Assembly (NCBI RefSeq): GCF_932526225.1
Contig: NC_064048.1
Coordinates: forward strand, 9,944,515-10,008,514
Source of the DNA: Nematostella vectensis
Lineage: Eukaryota; Cnidaria; Anthozoa; Actiniaria; Edwardsiidae
Direction: 5' to 3'
DNA: 64,000 nucleotides
Below the pieces are notes generated by a model. The model saw nothing but the letters and a program-made list of their open reading frames with translations. It made no database searches and was not told where the DNA came from. The position numbers and the translations under genes were made by a program. This document shows, piece by piece, positions 12,401 through 26,200 of the stretch (the stretch's first letter is position 1; each line of letters opens with the position of its first letter).

Positions 12401-15400
12401 AAGACGACGTTTAAAAGTGCGACGGGTGCTATCGTTGAAAATGAAGTAATAATTATTAAATAATAAATGTTAATGAACATGTTTAATTTACATATAATCA
12501 TTAATAATCAACAATAATTTGTTGAGCTCAAGTTTTACTTATGCTGGCAAAAAGCACTAACCTCAAAAAAGCAAGCATTTTTGGCACAATTTCATATAAT
12601 GTCTTACTATTTGCTTTTTAACGGGAATGTAAAAACCACATGCACTTAATACTTTTTTATCTTTTAGCCCGAATATTATATATTTTAAATTCATACATCC
12701 TTTGTATCTTCATAAGCAAAACATTATTCACCGTCAAGACATTTCTACTGTTTGTATAATAAAAGCACTGCACGAAATAAAACCATCAGACCAAATTGCG
12801 TCTAAGGGAACCAAGTGACAAGCAAACATATTTTATTGATAAACTTAGGCGCGCCTCTATATTCTTGCCCCTATATACCACTCAGTCTCCTTTAAAAATA
12901 AAAGCTTCATCTTCTAGTATAGCGAAGAAATACAATCTCCAAGTTAAATTGTCATCAATTCGATATACGACTGATTTTATGTAGATGTGATTAACATATA
13001 GGAGGGCCTTTAAAGCTGGAGAAATATATCTGTATATCTTACAAGAATATTCAGCGAAAAGATTCTTACTGATTTTTATGGTGTTTGAAGATAACTGAAG
13101 AAGTAGATTAAGAGCATAGGGAACCAATCTTGTCAATTGACATTAATCCGAAACTTATCGTAAGAACTTAATCGAGAGTGAAACCACTCAGTAAAAAACG
13201 TAGTAAGTGGGCAGAATAGCGAAGATCCGTAAAAAATCAAAACGTCTTGAGGGAACATGCCCCTTTTTATCAGCTTTGGGTTGTGAGATTGCAAATGTAT
13301 ACTCTTTTATAAGAACCTTTTTTTATAAGAACGTCCAGCCTGAGATCTCACCAAATTTTAAGAACATGCTAAGAACTATTTGTCTACCCAGATAGCAGAA
13401 AAATTTTTCCTTTTTAGTCCTGATGCTTTCAAAAATACAAAATCAAATTGTGCTCATAGTAACAACCTTATTATTGCTATTGATCATTAGTGTAAATTAT
13501 CTTCCTAATAATTTATTGGTTATCATATTCTTATACACTAAAAATTTAAGAACATCGTTAAGAACATATTCAGCCTTAAAATGTTCCAAAAATAAGAACG
13601 GCCCAGCCTCAACTGAAAACTAGACTTCTTAAAAAAAAAGAGAGTGTATTTTAAATTCTCAATGCAAAATCAGCGCTAGAGCGCAAATAAAATGTATATC
13701 AAAAATAAGAACGACATACTTTTCCATATATGCCCTTAATTTTTTTTTCACGTTTTGTGACTCATGGTGTGTTAAGGATAATCCTCAAGTATGTTCGCAG
13801 CCAAAGTGACGGTTTCTTTGCGACCAAAAGACGACATTGCAATAAAGCTTAACAGCTTTAAGCTCAAGTCCTTCTTTTTTGATCAACATAATATTTTGCC
13901 CATCCCTGAGCCTTTTCTTGCATAGAATCAGGATATACATCGATTCACGACCGTCATTTTAGCTAAACTAACCATAAAAAGCAGGCTACTAACTTTAAAT
14001 TTAACCTCGTATATTCATGACGGCTTGGAGGAAAGAATATGTTGAAAATAAAATGCTTAAAATTGAAACCAGAAAAGAGGCAACAACCCAGGAGAGAGTT
14101 TTAGCATTATTTTTTACAGTCCTGCCATGGTACTACAAGCGCAAAAATCGCTCCTTTTAACGAGCTCCCCCACCCACCCCCTCTGGACATGCGTCTGTTG
14201 TCTGTTACAGCGAGCCCCAACAGCAAGAAAAAAAAAATGAAAGCGTGTATTTTTGAGAACCGGCTAAAGTTTTTTTCCGATTCTAGTTTATACCAACAGC
14301 ATTTCAAATTACCTCAGTTTTTTCCCGATTCTAGTTTATACCAACAGCATTTGAAATTACCTCAGTTTTTTTTTTCCGATTCTAGTTTATACCAACAGCA
14401 TTTTAAATTACCTCAGTTTTTTTTCCGATTCTAGTTTATACCAACAGCATTTGAAATAACCTTAGGTAAGCGGGTATTTAAAGACTAAAACATATTTCTA
14501 TATTCAAGTTTTTTTTGTGTCTTAAGTAAACCAATTGCCAATTTGTTGTCTTAATCACACAGTGAAAATTAATCTTTACTTTATGACACCAATGATTGTT
14601 TTTATCAGACCTCAAAACCTCTACAGAAAAAAACATCAAAAGCTTTTGTCAAGTTTAAAAACGTTACCTTGATAAATCTTTGGAAAAAGACGAATATTGA
14701 TGCTGCCAATGTTATTTGTTCATCAGAAAATATAATTTTTTGTAATCTTCTTTAAATTTCTCAATTTTGCTCTACATTATACTCATTAGTTCACCAATTC
14801 CATTTTTTTAGATTCCATTAAATTTCTTTTTTTTAAGTCTGACATATTATTTGATACCTTTTATCCCTTATCTTGTGATTCAACACTTCATGTAATTCAA
14901 TCAATACACGGTTGTAATATAGTCGCCATAATTGGCAGTCCTATGACATACACTGGTCTTCAGGATGCTTTTTGATACCGCGCGTACGTATCAGCGGCAA
15001 GTTAGTCAGACGAAACAACTTCACGTTTTGCCGATGGATAAAAACCACAAAGAAACCCAATAATGGGCGTAGTTCTATCACAACTTGCATTCATGTAATC
15101 ATTACCTGTTCTACCTACAGGAAGTCCCAAAAAGTGGTCAGAATTTAAAAGTGTTTATTTTTTTCTAATCACGTTTCAAAGATATAGGATGGTTTTCATT
15201 TCCACCGCAGTATGCTATCCAGGCATCTTTGAACTTCCCGGCTAAAAAGGCCTAATTTGTTCTCCTGCTAGAAAAGTTAATGATAAGAACGACTTTGAAT
15301 CTTATTTGCATTCAAGACAGGAAGTCGATTTTTTGTGTACCTGAAGTGGTTTTGAAATATCACACACGATGAGAAAATGCACATATATTGATTATGACAT

Positions 15401-17084
15401 TTAAACTAATTTGGATAGGTGCCTAAAATAATACACTGGAATACTTTTTATTTATACAAATTTCTATTTCACCTGCAGACTCCCGCTGTCTAATATGGAT
15501 AAATTAAACAAATTACTTTAAAAGTTTTCCATTTTTTACACTTCACTATTTTTAAAGCATATCCACTCAAACTTCCTTTTAACAGAAATTTACTTTACCT
15601 GACAGACATTGATTGTTTGAAAGACAAAATGATATTCAGTTTACCTCTATGTCCCTACAACGAAAAGGACAAATCTGCATAGAACTGGATGGAAATTGCT
15701 GACTATTTTCATAAGTTTAATTTATTGCTTTCTGTATTTTATACAGCATATCTAACTCAAAAGTTTAGTAACTTGGAAAGCTGAATTTAAGCTGCAAGTT
15801 CTCAGTTAGAATAAAACTAAAGAGTTAAGTTAAGAAATATTTTTTTCAAAACACAGAGCGAATATAGATAAAAAAGTGAAAATCAATCCTAGAAACAGAA
15901 AATATATAATATGTGTAAAATATTCAACAAAATGTATCTGTAATAACCTCGTTTCTATGATATTTCAATAGAACACATTGCTATTTAACATATACCTCTT
16001 TTCGACGACTTTGCGGACAATTTCCCTTCCCTGTTTTGTGTCGAATTCTTGATTAACGCTGTAAACTTTGACTCCATCATTACCAACACAGATTTCAAGC
16101 TTTTTTGAAAACTTGTCTTTTGTGGTTTTACCCCGAAATACTTCAATGCCGTATCCGGGAACATTTGACAACAAATGCAGAAACTCGACTTTCGCCTCGT
16201 TTACTGTCGTATGAGCTAGTTGTATGTGCTCCGTTGCCGCATCCTTTTGTAAGTCTGAAGTCTTTGAATAAAATGTATGAAGAGCATTTGGTATAAAAGT
16301 CGAATATCGCGGTGGTTTCTCCGGGATATGGTCTCCAGTCTCTATTTGAGCTATAAGCGCACAAATCCGAGAAATTGTTTTTGTTTGAGATGCAGACAAA
16401 TCAAGTTTTCCATTGCAAATGTAGCTCTTCAATGTCAGGTAATATTGATGCCTGAAAGACAACAAAAACAAATAAGATAGACCTTTAGTAATGTAAATTA
16501 TTTTAAATAAATCATTTTAAATACACGAGGGGGAATTCCTCTTATCTCAGAAGTAAAACTCGCCATTCGTAGATTTTCTCAACGGAATTTGTTAGGCTGA
16601 ATATTTAAATACGTTTGCAGATAACCTGCAGTTTAAATCCCGCTTACCTCGAAATTTCTTGTTGTAATTCTTGAGGTCTCACGAAGAATTTGACGAGAAA
16701 ATAAAGTCTGTATGGTGGTTTACCGGTTAGCTGTACTGACAATGTATTTCGCATGTTTAGCCAACAACGATTTCCATTTCCACCATTGTATTTTAACCCA
16801 AAATAATCTTTCTCTACAAGGCGCAATTTTTCGCAAACCTGAAAAATAAAAACAGAAAGCCATTGGAAAAGTAATCTCTAATAACAGCTCGGAACCTTTC
16901 GTGTAGATATTGTTTTAATTTCTTTGGGAACTCATTGAGAAATCCAGTTCTGAATGGCACGGATCGGTCGTTGGTAGATCCTCAACAAGCTATGTACCTG
17001 GTCGAAGCATTCTTGGCCGACTGCATTTCGCGGCAGGAAAATCTCATGAATTATCCCACTCGGCTCCGACACAAAGCACCACAT
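9476..17084 (-). CDS. MYLIP: MYLIP/IDOL-like FERM-RING E3 ubiquitin ligase
   Basis: Four exons: 17084-16998, 16838-16648, 16451-15996, 10172-9476; phases 0, 2, 2 join cleanly to 476 aa (human MYLIP is about 445). Exon 1 starts MWCFVSEPSG and exon 2 gives DYFGLKYNG, NMRNTLSVQL and LYFLVKFFVRP (FERM F1). Exon 3 gives F2 and the start of F3. Exon 4 completes F3 (FTEYHTFYQCNTV, YLFDVQRTRRQAY) and ends with a RING: CQICMDVEVATAFCPCGH, then CVEC and CPLC. Mammalian MYLIP ubiquitinates LDL-receptor family members; the substrate here is unknown. Intron 3 is 5.8 kb. The protein ends FFPCE, where the human tail runs about ten residues further. The linker shows one Cys where human has a short Cys cluster. 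Confidence 0.95.
13309..13640. repeat. Dispersed repeat, copy 1
   Basis: About 300 bp related to 32710-33001 in the same orientation. Shared landmarks are AGCCTGAGAT, TTAAGAACATG, TATACACTAAA and GGCCCAGCCTCAACTGAAAA followed by CTAGA. No terminal inverted repeat or ORF was found, so the class is unknown. Confidence 0.75.
14262..14460. repeat. Four-copy tandem repeat, about 48 bp
   Basis: Four copies of a unit with TCCGATTCTAGTTTATACCA and CAGCATTT, ending in CCTCAG before a T run. Length differences lie mostly in the T tract. It lies inside MYLIP-like intron 3. Confidence 0.92.
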
Positions 17085-19807
17085 TTTCAAGCTTTTTCCT
17101 GCCAGTTTGGCGGAATTGAAATTTCAGGCCAAGTTGTTTCTTCGTTGCGGGTTCTTGATGGTGTTCCCCCGTTGCATGTGAAAGAAATTGACAACGAAAC
17201 AGCTGAACCGTACCGGTGTATTTATTTTAGAAGTCAACCAATCAAATCGCGCCATTTCGACGTGATGTATAATTTGCAAATTAAGTATATAATTATGCTA
17301 AAATCAATTATTCAATACTGCGTCGCGTCCATTTTTGAGACTTTGTATGGGTTTGTTAGGAAACTCGTTCTTCTAAAATGCAGTAATCAAAGGGAAATGG
17401 CAAGATTTTAGCGCTAGAATTTTTAAGAATTCACGCGGAAATGCGCTCAAACTGCGCTTCCGGAAGCTAACAGAACTACTGTGAAAATAATAATGAGCTT
17501 TTACAAGGCAAGGAAGTATTTCTGTTAAGATCCTTTTTAACGAATTCAATACAAAACCTGAAAAAAAATCAAATATTGTTCTCAATTCTCTATAAAGGCC
17601 CCGGACAGAGTAATAATAATAAAAAAAACTCCCGTAAATAATTGAGCCAAATTAGACTAATCTTTCGTTCGGTATGGCTTATACTATTGCCCCATGCTGG
17701 TAAAATGATTAGAAACTCATGCAAATACCGTGAATACTTTCTGAAAAGCAACCTGTTGCTGATGGACCCATATGTGACGTGGCCAGTTAGTGTCACTTTC
17801 AATTATTTTCCCAGATCAATCAAGATGCGAAAAATGATCCCTTCTTCAATTCTTTGCCGTTAAACTATCTACTTTCACTTTCAAATACGAGTTGTTTTCT
17901 TCAGTTCTGAATGATTATATAGGCTTGTAGGAGTTGGTCTATGAGAGACGTTATTTTAGAAACTTGTTGTCAAGGGGACTCGTTTGCTTTTTTTGTCTAC
18001 AAATGAGCAATTAAAAGCTCACAAAAGGATGACATTTTTCTCGGCATTTAAACTTTGACAATAATAGCTAAACCAATGCCCTCATGTGGTGTTTTGAATA
18101 CAACTATGCATAAACAGGGGAAAAAGAAAAAAAACATTATGCTTATTACTTACTTAACGCAAGGCTTGCGAGCTCATGACTATTTTCCGTACTTAGAAAA
18201 GGAAAATTCTCGAGTTTAACAAAAAGTACATGCTGATAAAAATAAGTATTCAGGTTTCTTGAGTGTCACTGCAAACATGTGCTGCAAACTGCTCGTGATA
18301 CGAACAGTCTCTACGTGCAACATATTATTGAGTCTGAGCCGATCACCAATCACGCTTACAGTCGATGATCTCTAGCGTTCAAGCAAGGGCGGGGAAAACG
18401 TCACTTTCACTCACCGCAAAGTGGATAAAAAATCATTGACTTGAGTTAATATAAATTACAATCATTTCAAAAAGCAGATTTCCGCTTGAGGAGAATGGCC
18501 TTTAGTGACGGTTTTACTAATTTATGAGTAGAGTTATTCGATAGAGATCTGTGAAGATTCCCGACTGCGCTTTTAGTTTCACATCGGCGGATATTGGTGC
18601 TATGTCTTACAACTACACGGAGGGCATTTGCGTCTTAGAAGCGTAATCTGCCGGTGATCGCCCCTTGAGGCGAGCCTTGATGAGCATGGCAGACAGCCAT
18701 ATATACTTTGCTGTCGTACGCATGCAGACATAAGTAAATAAATATAAAGCAGACATTTGAAAACGTGAGGTTCAATACCTGGAGCGTTAATTCTATCGGC
18801 GGATTTGGGGGAGTGAATGCGATATTTTTTATTGAATTTGGTTAATAATCAAACTTTTTTTAGACGGCTCTTTGGAGTGTCAACGCCTGATGTGCTTTCC
18901 AATAATGAATAAAAATCCGAACAACAAAGGCCGTGTCAGACAAGGGCACGAACTAACCCCCTTAGGGTGGAGTCTCGGCTTTGTGGGAACATTTATTGTC
19001 GCTGCCGTCGTTCAACCATGAGCAGTAAGTAAGCGGTTCCTACTTCACAACACGATGGTTATACTCATCGGAGCATCTGTAAGGTCCATATTTGCAAGAC
19101 ACATTTTTTTCTAATAACTGTTTTCCCTCTGTTCTCATCAGCGTTTCCTTGGGTTTTAGGTTTAAATTTTCTCGCGTTCTTACTCAGGAAAACAGGCTTG
19201 TAGGCAGAACGTTTTTATAAATAGCTACATATGAATACTCTTTAAAATTAAAACAATGATGTAACAAGCCTACCGAGAGAAACACGTTTTGTATGATAAC
19301 AAAGATAAAGAATTCCGTCTCACACGTTACCATCTGGTTACATACGGTTGAATGAGGGAACATGAATTTTTTTTCATTTTATTTTATGCATAGTGGGTTG
19401 ATATATGCCCCTGCTATTATAATCTGATTGGACCGTGTACTTAAAATCATATATAAATTGCTTTTTTGTTCCGATAATGTTTTATTATATATGCTAATGT
19501 TTTTCCATTCGTGATGTACCGTGCTCTATAATAGAAAGAATACGTGGTCAACAACCGCTTAGGGATACGTGTACGGGAGAAGGGGCTCTGATTTTTTGGG
19601 GGGGGAGGGTCCTTTTTTCGAATGTCTAAAGGAAGGGTCCTAATTTTTTTCATCTCTTAGGGGAGGGTCCTTTTTTTCAAGGGGGGGGGGGGGTTCTAGA
19701 TGCATAGACGATGCGCCGGAGAGGCTGATGGGGAGGACGATAGCTCGGAGAGTGACAGAGGAGGAAAGGTCCGTTCGGATTTGCCGTACTTGGAGGAGCT
19801 GTTACGC

Positions 19808-19970
19808 CGCAAAATGTAATAACTAGCGCAAAATGTAATCCTAACGCGAAATGTAATAACTTTCAACGCAAAATGTGATAACTCTTTAACGCGAAATGTA
19901 ATAACATTTCAACGCAAAATGTTATAAAATATTTAAAGCGAAATGTAATAACTCAAAATGTAATAACTTC
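19808..19970. repeat. Interspersed GCRAAATGTAATAAC motif repeats
   Basis: Seven or eight copies of a 15-base motif (GCAAAATGTAATAAC or GCGAAATGTAATAAC, with small changes) lie on one strand with spacers of 0-12 bases. Spacing is irregular, unlike a simple minisatellite. It could be the end of a transposon or a protein-binding cluster. Confidence 0.8.
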
Positions 19971-20088
19971 ACCTAATGGCTATAAACCAACCTAAAAGCT
20001 GTACTATGGAAATAGAAAAATATGCACTATATGGTAGTTAACATATTAAAGGTTTTTGATGACTTCAGTAATGATGACATAGTAGCTT

Positions 20089-20340
20089 TAAAATCAACTA
20101 TCCGCGGAGCCAGACATCGAAGAAAAAAAAAGGTATACAAAGGTGGTATACAAAATATGGTAGCAAATATTGGTAACTAATTTTCTCAAGTTTTCGGTAC
20201 GGGATGTCCGTCCGTTCGACCGATTAAAAATATAGATATTTTAAAATCTCATGAAAGAAACATCGTATATGTAAAGGGAGTGCAACGATATGGTCACGTG
20301 GACAATTGTCTGGCTCCGAGGATAGTTGATTAGAGATTTT
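20089..20340 (-). mobile_element. Hairpin element with 24-bp terminal inverted repeats
   Basis: The left end AATCAACTATCCGCGGAGCC, continuing AGACA, is matched inverted by the right end (reverse strand AATCAACTATCCTCGGAGCC, AGACA). The interior, read on the minus strand, matches 40010-40460: a GTGACCATAT..TTGCAC..CTCCCTT block, a GGACGGACAT block and TTACCAATATTTG. No ORF. Probably a non-autonomous DNA transposon family. Confidence 0.7.
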
Positions 20341-20870
20341 CATAAGCTGTGAGAAACGACAGTATATTCTAAGCCTCCTCCGCAAGCGTCTTTGAACGTT
20401 AAAAACCAAGACTGAATCTCTAAGATTCTCGCGGTTTCCCTGTGGTCTGACAATTTGCCTGCGGGGAGGCTAAGTATATTCGAGGTATATATTCAACTGG
20501 TTGAAGTAAGACACATGTTTTACCAGGCGTTCCTGGTTTTACGTACAGGGTCGCAGGGGTGGTGACGGGGGTGATGTCACCCCTTTTCGGACCAAAAAAA
20601 GCACCTTACTTTTTTTTCTTTTTAAATATCTATCTATGTATTCTTCGTTTGTCAGACTCCCTATAAAAACATATGCACTTGTGTATATTACCACACGCTA
20701 AACGGAGCGCAACCGACAAATTCATGCCCACACATAGTAGAGTGGACAAGCAGCAAGCTGAAGCTGCGAGGAGCTCATCAACATGCCCCACTGGCAAAGC
20801 TTTAGCAACAAAAAAATAGATTTTAACCAACTGCCGCGGGCATAGGCATATGAGTTCATAAATGAGCTCG

Positions 20871-21048
20871 GATAAGAAAGGTTATGTGGAATAGCTTAGT
20901 CAGCACCGGATGTCGAATATCAAGGATGCTGCCTTCATTTACTGAATCTAGTATCTCGTAGGAGGTTATGTGGGAATAGCTAAGTCAGCTCCAGACGCCG
21001 AAAGGATGCTACCTTCATTCACTGAATAAAGTCATTTGCCACGCCTGC
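20871..21048. repeat. Diverged tandem duplication, about 90 bp
   Basis: The block GGTTATGTGGAATAGCTTAG..GGATGCTGCCTTCATTTACT is repeated as GGTTATGTGGGAATAGCTAA..GGATGCTACCTTCATTCACT. Both halves end CTGAAT. No coding potential. Confidence 0.85.
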
Positions 21049-21786
21049 AATATAGTACGCAATATGTTGGATTCTTGCCATGAGCTTTACAAGTTTTTTG
21101 ACAACTCGCCGGCAGCTTTAAAAGTGTGTTGTGATTGATATAGTTGCACCCGAGAATAGAAGGCGCAAACTGGCAGATTTTTGCAAAATTTGCTGGGTTG
21201 CACGCAATAGTGTCGGTCGACAGGATGGAGATCTGTAAGCGTTTTATGGCAGGGCAACCATGACAGATGGCGTTATATTCTTTTCTAATTCTTCCTCCGG
21301 TTAAGTCCGTAGTAAGAGGAGCTGTTATGGTTGTGGTTTTCTGTAATTCAAAACTTTAATAAAAAACGCGATTTTCACAAACAGGGAAAATAAAAGTATT
21401 CTCGAAATTTTGTAGAAGAATTTGTAACATGAAATATATATTCCTTAAAATCTGAAGAAAAAAATAATCGCGACAGCTGTCAAAAAGGTCACCCCCCCCC
21501 CCCCCCCCCCATCCTGTCTAAATCCTAGATCCGCCACTGGGTCGTCCTTTTCGTTCCCTGTATTCGTCTTACTCATGGCGCCTCTTTGTCCCCGTTCCCG
21601 TTTTTTGCCGGAAAAATATTGGTATATTTCCAGACTCTTGAAAAAATTCTAACCAGGATGCAGTTCGACCTCCGCTCTCCTCAGTCTCTCTGATCGCGTG
21701 TCTTGAATGACGCTCCGTTCTTCGAACTGCAAAATGGCGGAGGAGCAAAAGTCTCGGTGGAAAACGCTGTGAAGAGTCATCTGAAT

Positions 21787-23249
21787 ATGGAGAAAATCGC
21801 TATTATACCGCTTCTACTTAGCTTAGCTACTCTCCTAGCTATTACAACGGACATTTGTGCAGCTAAAACGGAGAAACCAAAATGTGAGGTGAAGGAAGAG
21901 AGGGCTTATATTATTGACATCAAGGCATCGAAGAAAGCGACGAATGAAAAGGCAACTGTTGTTTCTGGCTTAAACGTCTCCACCGAAGCTGCCTGTAGCA
22001 AGGCTTGCTGTGAAGAGGACCTCTGCAATATTTTTATTTTCTACAATGGGAGCAGCCGCAAGATTAATTGCTTTTTGCTCGATTGTGAACCTGAAAAGAA
22101 CTGTGTCCGAAAAGAGTTTGCGAATTCCGTGGTTGGAGTGATGATGAAGACTAAAGCGATTGATGTGGACACTAGAGGTTTGTGATTTCTCTTGTTTTCT
22201 TTATCTATGATCTAGAGCTCTGCAGAATAATGACTGGTAATTAGAGGAATGACAACCCTATTTAGTATTCTCGTTCAAAATCAAAACAAATTTGTTTGAT
22301 TAAAATTTTCTCAACCATATTCAGAAATATTTTGTTTCGTTATAAGCATTATACATAAGGTGTTACTAATTTTATCCAGTTTACTTTCTGTCATATGAAC
22401 TAAATTTTAATTTAATATAACATGGAAGATACTATTTATTATTCATGGTTCAAAATCTTATTTGATTGACTGAATGAAAGGGCATCTATTATACTTTTTA
22501 TATTTATTATAACATACAATTTTATTACATCATTTTGATGACACACTATACAAAAAGAGAATAAAAAAACAAGCAAACAGTTACCTCTTTTTCAATAATG
22601 TGTGATATGTTTATATGCCCTAGTCAATTGAAACCCCCACCCCCATGGTCAGGGGAAGTGTGGGGTTAACGTGGGGGCTTATATCACCTTTGAACCTATG
22701 CCCCCAGTGCCCCACCCCCTGCTATGGCCCTGGAAGAGATGGTGATTTGAATACACATACACATTTGACATCATTGCACACTGTTTTGTCTGACTGGCTT
22801 TATTCTTGATAGAATATGTGACCACTCTCACCAATACATTTAGTCATTAAACTGTGAGAGCTAGAAATAATCAAATCTTATTGACTCTTATTCGATCTTG
22901 ATTGAGGTGATATGATTGATCTTTGAAGATTGTTTATCTAATTGCAGAAATGTCCACAGAACAATCTTCCACCCCTCGCAGAACCACTACGAAACCCAAC
23001 ACTGCAGAAAATAAAACAAGCACAGTGCTAACATCAATGTCAACACAGTCAAGTACAGCTACTGTCGGCAAGGCTAACATACACTGGAAACAGCCACACA
23101 ATCATACCAGCAAATCAGCCCTGGTAATAGCACTTTGCTTCGGATTCCTGTTTCTGTTTGCTGTCATTGTGCAAATTGGAAGGCCATGGCTGCGTTTCCT
23201 TCAGCGCCCACGCTACTCAAAGGTAGACTATTTGATGAATGGCCTTTAG
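21787..23249 (+). CDS. MANSC1-like single-pass membrane protein
   Basis: Two exons, 21787-22177 and 22948-23249, joined in phase 1, give 230 aa. The start is the first ATG of the frame and opens a signal peptide (MEKIAIIPLLLSLATLLAI). Next is a MANSC-type cysteine domain: KCEVKEERAYIIDI, AACSKACCEEDLCNIFIF, NCFLLDCEPEKNC. Spacing follows human MANSC1 (IDI, CxxxCC, CN..IF, NC.L..C, C). A Ser/Thr-rich stalk, probably O-glycosylated, leads to one membrane span (ALVIALCFGFLFLFAVIV). A short basic tail ends RYSKVDYLMNGL, like the YxxxDYLxNG tail of MANSC1. MANSC domains occur in surface proteins and some protease inhibitors; the function here is not known. Confidence 0.85.
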
Positions 23250-26200
23250 ATAAGTATACTTAGGTACAAATTCAAAGTACACAGATAATTGAGCCAGAGT
23301 ATGAATTATAGTTGAGCTCCAACGGGGGGGGGGGGGGGTTAATAAAACAGACAGGGGTGAACGTCGGCAAAATAAATTTTAACCCTAAGGGAAAGCACTT
23401 GAGGTGTTGTCAACAGAAATTCTCGCCCCTAACAGGGTTCAAAATAATAGCCGGCTGTTTTCCGGTCTTTGCAGTCTTTTTTTCTGTATTCCTCTCTCAT
23501 ATTTAGAGTATACAGGCTTTTTTCCCCACCAAAATCCACAAAGACGGTAAAATCTAGCAGATGTAAAAAAATATATTTTGAACCCTGCCTAAGAGATAGC
23601 AAATTGGGTGTGTTTGAAGGAATTTTTAATTCCAAGAGATAGCAGAATTGGAAAAACTGTTAAACATCGCCAAGGAATAGCAGTTGGTAAAATTTTTAAC
23701 CCCAAAAGATTGGATTATCACCCAGCTGCTTTTCTGGAGAGTCTCCCACCCCAATCTAGAGACTAATTTTCAGTCATTTCTACTTGATAACTCAAAATCT
23801 CTGCTATCTTGAAATGTTTTCCATTTACCATGAGTGTTGGAGTTAAAAAGATTTACTTTTGTTTAAAAAAAAATACCAAAGATACCAGCTATTTCCTTAT
23901 TGCTGGCTTTCTAGGGAATTTTTTTGCTTTCATTACTTTTCAGAATAATGGCTTGTTAGCCCCTGTGTAACAGAACCAGTGTTGCTGGTCAAAATAACTA
24001 GAATAACTTAGACTATTGATTCCATAACAAAAACACCCCCTTGTGAACCTAGGGTGAGTGTGCACAAATTACTCAAAGCCACCAAATTATTGAAGAATCA
24101 TCAAATACTGTTCTTTTTCCATATGATACCTGTGACAGCTTCCCCCTCCCCTTAGCAAAGCCTGGGTATGCGCCTGACATCCATGAAGTTTCTTGCCTAA
24201 GCTGCTAAACAGGTGCATATCTTGTCAGACGGTGCACACACCCCTCCTGGGATCACCGAATTTTACACAAATTTCTCATAAAAAATCCTGGCTACACACC
24301 TGTAGAATATTACTTGAAAAGCTGTTTTGTTTACATAAAAAGATACAAATTTATGTGCTCCTATTCAAGTCTAAAACCTAGTAAGATTTAAATGAATACT
24401 GTATGACAGCTTATACAATTGAAGGAGTCTTTATAAATTGTACTAAGATGGAGAAGCGTAACAATAACTTGTTGTGGATTGTAGCTACAGTATATAGCTT
24501 TGCATGTAGACATTGGATTTAAGGTGTTCTAGGATAATTGTTAGCTATAGATATAATCAGAAGGAATACTGTGGCCTACTTCTGAGTTGGTGTAAAATCC
24601 ATAGCCTCTAAAAGTCTGATTGTAAATTTCTATTTAAACATGTAAAAAGATGTTTGGTTATTAAAGATATCCTTAGTTTAAATTTAGTGCAAAATTTTTG
24701 CTCCCACTCTTTTACAAATATTAAAATATATCTTGTTAGTTTATTTAATTGGTGATTTTTAATGCCTTTAATCACATCTAGCTCCCCAGGGAACTTACAT
24801 AATATTGGCTTGAATACTGTAATGTCGTCATAGCTCTTAGCCCCCTACCATGCTTTAATCAGCATTGTTGATAGTTAATTCATAATTAATTTTGAACACA
24901 ATGCTCTGAGGTCACTCCTCCAGATATTGCAAATAGGAAAAGGCTCTTTTATAAACTGATTAAAGCCTGGGGTGGTTTCTGCCCTGTATTACTGATTTAT
25001 TAAACTTGGGTTGTTTTGCCGGTTTGGGGTATTTTTCTTAGTAGGGTGCCAAAAATTTCAATCACACAACATTTTTTTCATCATGAAATGATTTATTTCC
25101 TCAATTTCATCATGAAATTATTTCCGATACAGCCACCCCTCAGCAGTGGATTCTTGGCTAGGTATGGTCAGAATTTACATTTGCAGCCTGTTTGAGGCCT
25201 GCAAATAAAGCATTTTCTGGTACAGAGTTCCAATTTTTAACAGTTCTAAAAGAAAAAAGGCAATAATATCTAAAAAAAATATAAGGAAAAGACAAGCAGG
25301 GGCATATCAGTGCACCCCAACACTTCTTTTTTTTTTTATTCCCCCCCCCCCAAATGTTCTGAAGCCTCCTTGAAAAATTATTTTTCACTGATAATAAGGG
25401 GCTGTATGAAAGACTGATTTGTTGTAGAGTTTATAGAAGTTGAAACAACAACAATGAAACACTGACTTTTATCAATAACTCAGAGAACCTTTTTTCATAC
25501 TGTATAACAACCAAATCTATCTCAGGATTAGGAATTCTTGCAAGGCCTATTTATTTGTCGAATAGTATGTCTGATGGAGGCACTGGACAAAATTTGCTTT
25601 GTCAAGCAAACTTAAATGTCTGTCAGAGCTCCAAGTTCTCATTGCCATGAATAAACCTTGTGATAAATAAAGCTAAACTGGATTTCTGCTATTGTCTACA
25701 TTTTTCCAACCATCAGTATATATAATGATAAAGCTTTTTATCCATAATATTTTCCAACACCCACAACCATATGTAAGTAAATGTACAAAACTATTTGTCT
25801 ACAATTCAGTGGTCCAGGTCAAATGGAAATAATTAGTCAAAAACCCATTCAATGACCTAACATTATACCAAATCAAGTACAAAATTCTTCCCAATGTATT
25901 AAAAATATACTGTGTAATATGTAAAAAAACACAACCATGTTGAACTGGGATATCTGGTAACCAAAAGGTTTGACAAAAAAAAAAACCCTTAACTGATCTT
26001 CTACAATGCTGATTCAAGATTTGCCATCATTAGGAATTTGAAGGGGCAGGTATAATTTTTATTTTTATGCTCAATATATTTTGCAGGAAAAGCATTCATG
26101 TGTTGTCTCCTTATTTCCAATGCATATTTTTTTCTCAATTTCGTTTTTCTGATATTATTTTTCTTAGGGGATCACATCCTCTCATCAATTTTTTAATTAT

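Larger units (their letters stand above)
10173..15995 (-). other. Large intron 3 of the MYLIP-like gene
   Basis: It runs from the exon 3 donor (GAG|GTATATG on the gene strand) to the exon 4 acceptor (TTTTTCAG|GATAAAC). It holds a dispersed repeat at 13309-13640 and a four-copy tandem repeat at 14262-14460. The remaining DNA is AT-rich with no family resemblance. Confidence 0.85.
17085..21786. other. Intergenic between MYLIP-like and MANSC-like genes
   Basis: The two genes diverge, so promoters for both should lie here. Upstream of the MYLIP-like start there is a CCAAT box (AACCAATCAAATCG near 17237). No ORF belongs to a recognisable family. The stretch holds G-rich runs at 19590-19692, a short-motif repeat at 19808-19970, a hairpin element at 20089-20340, a tandem duplication at 20871-21048 and a 19-base C run at 21492-21510. 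Confidence 0.6.
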
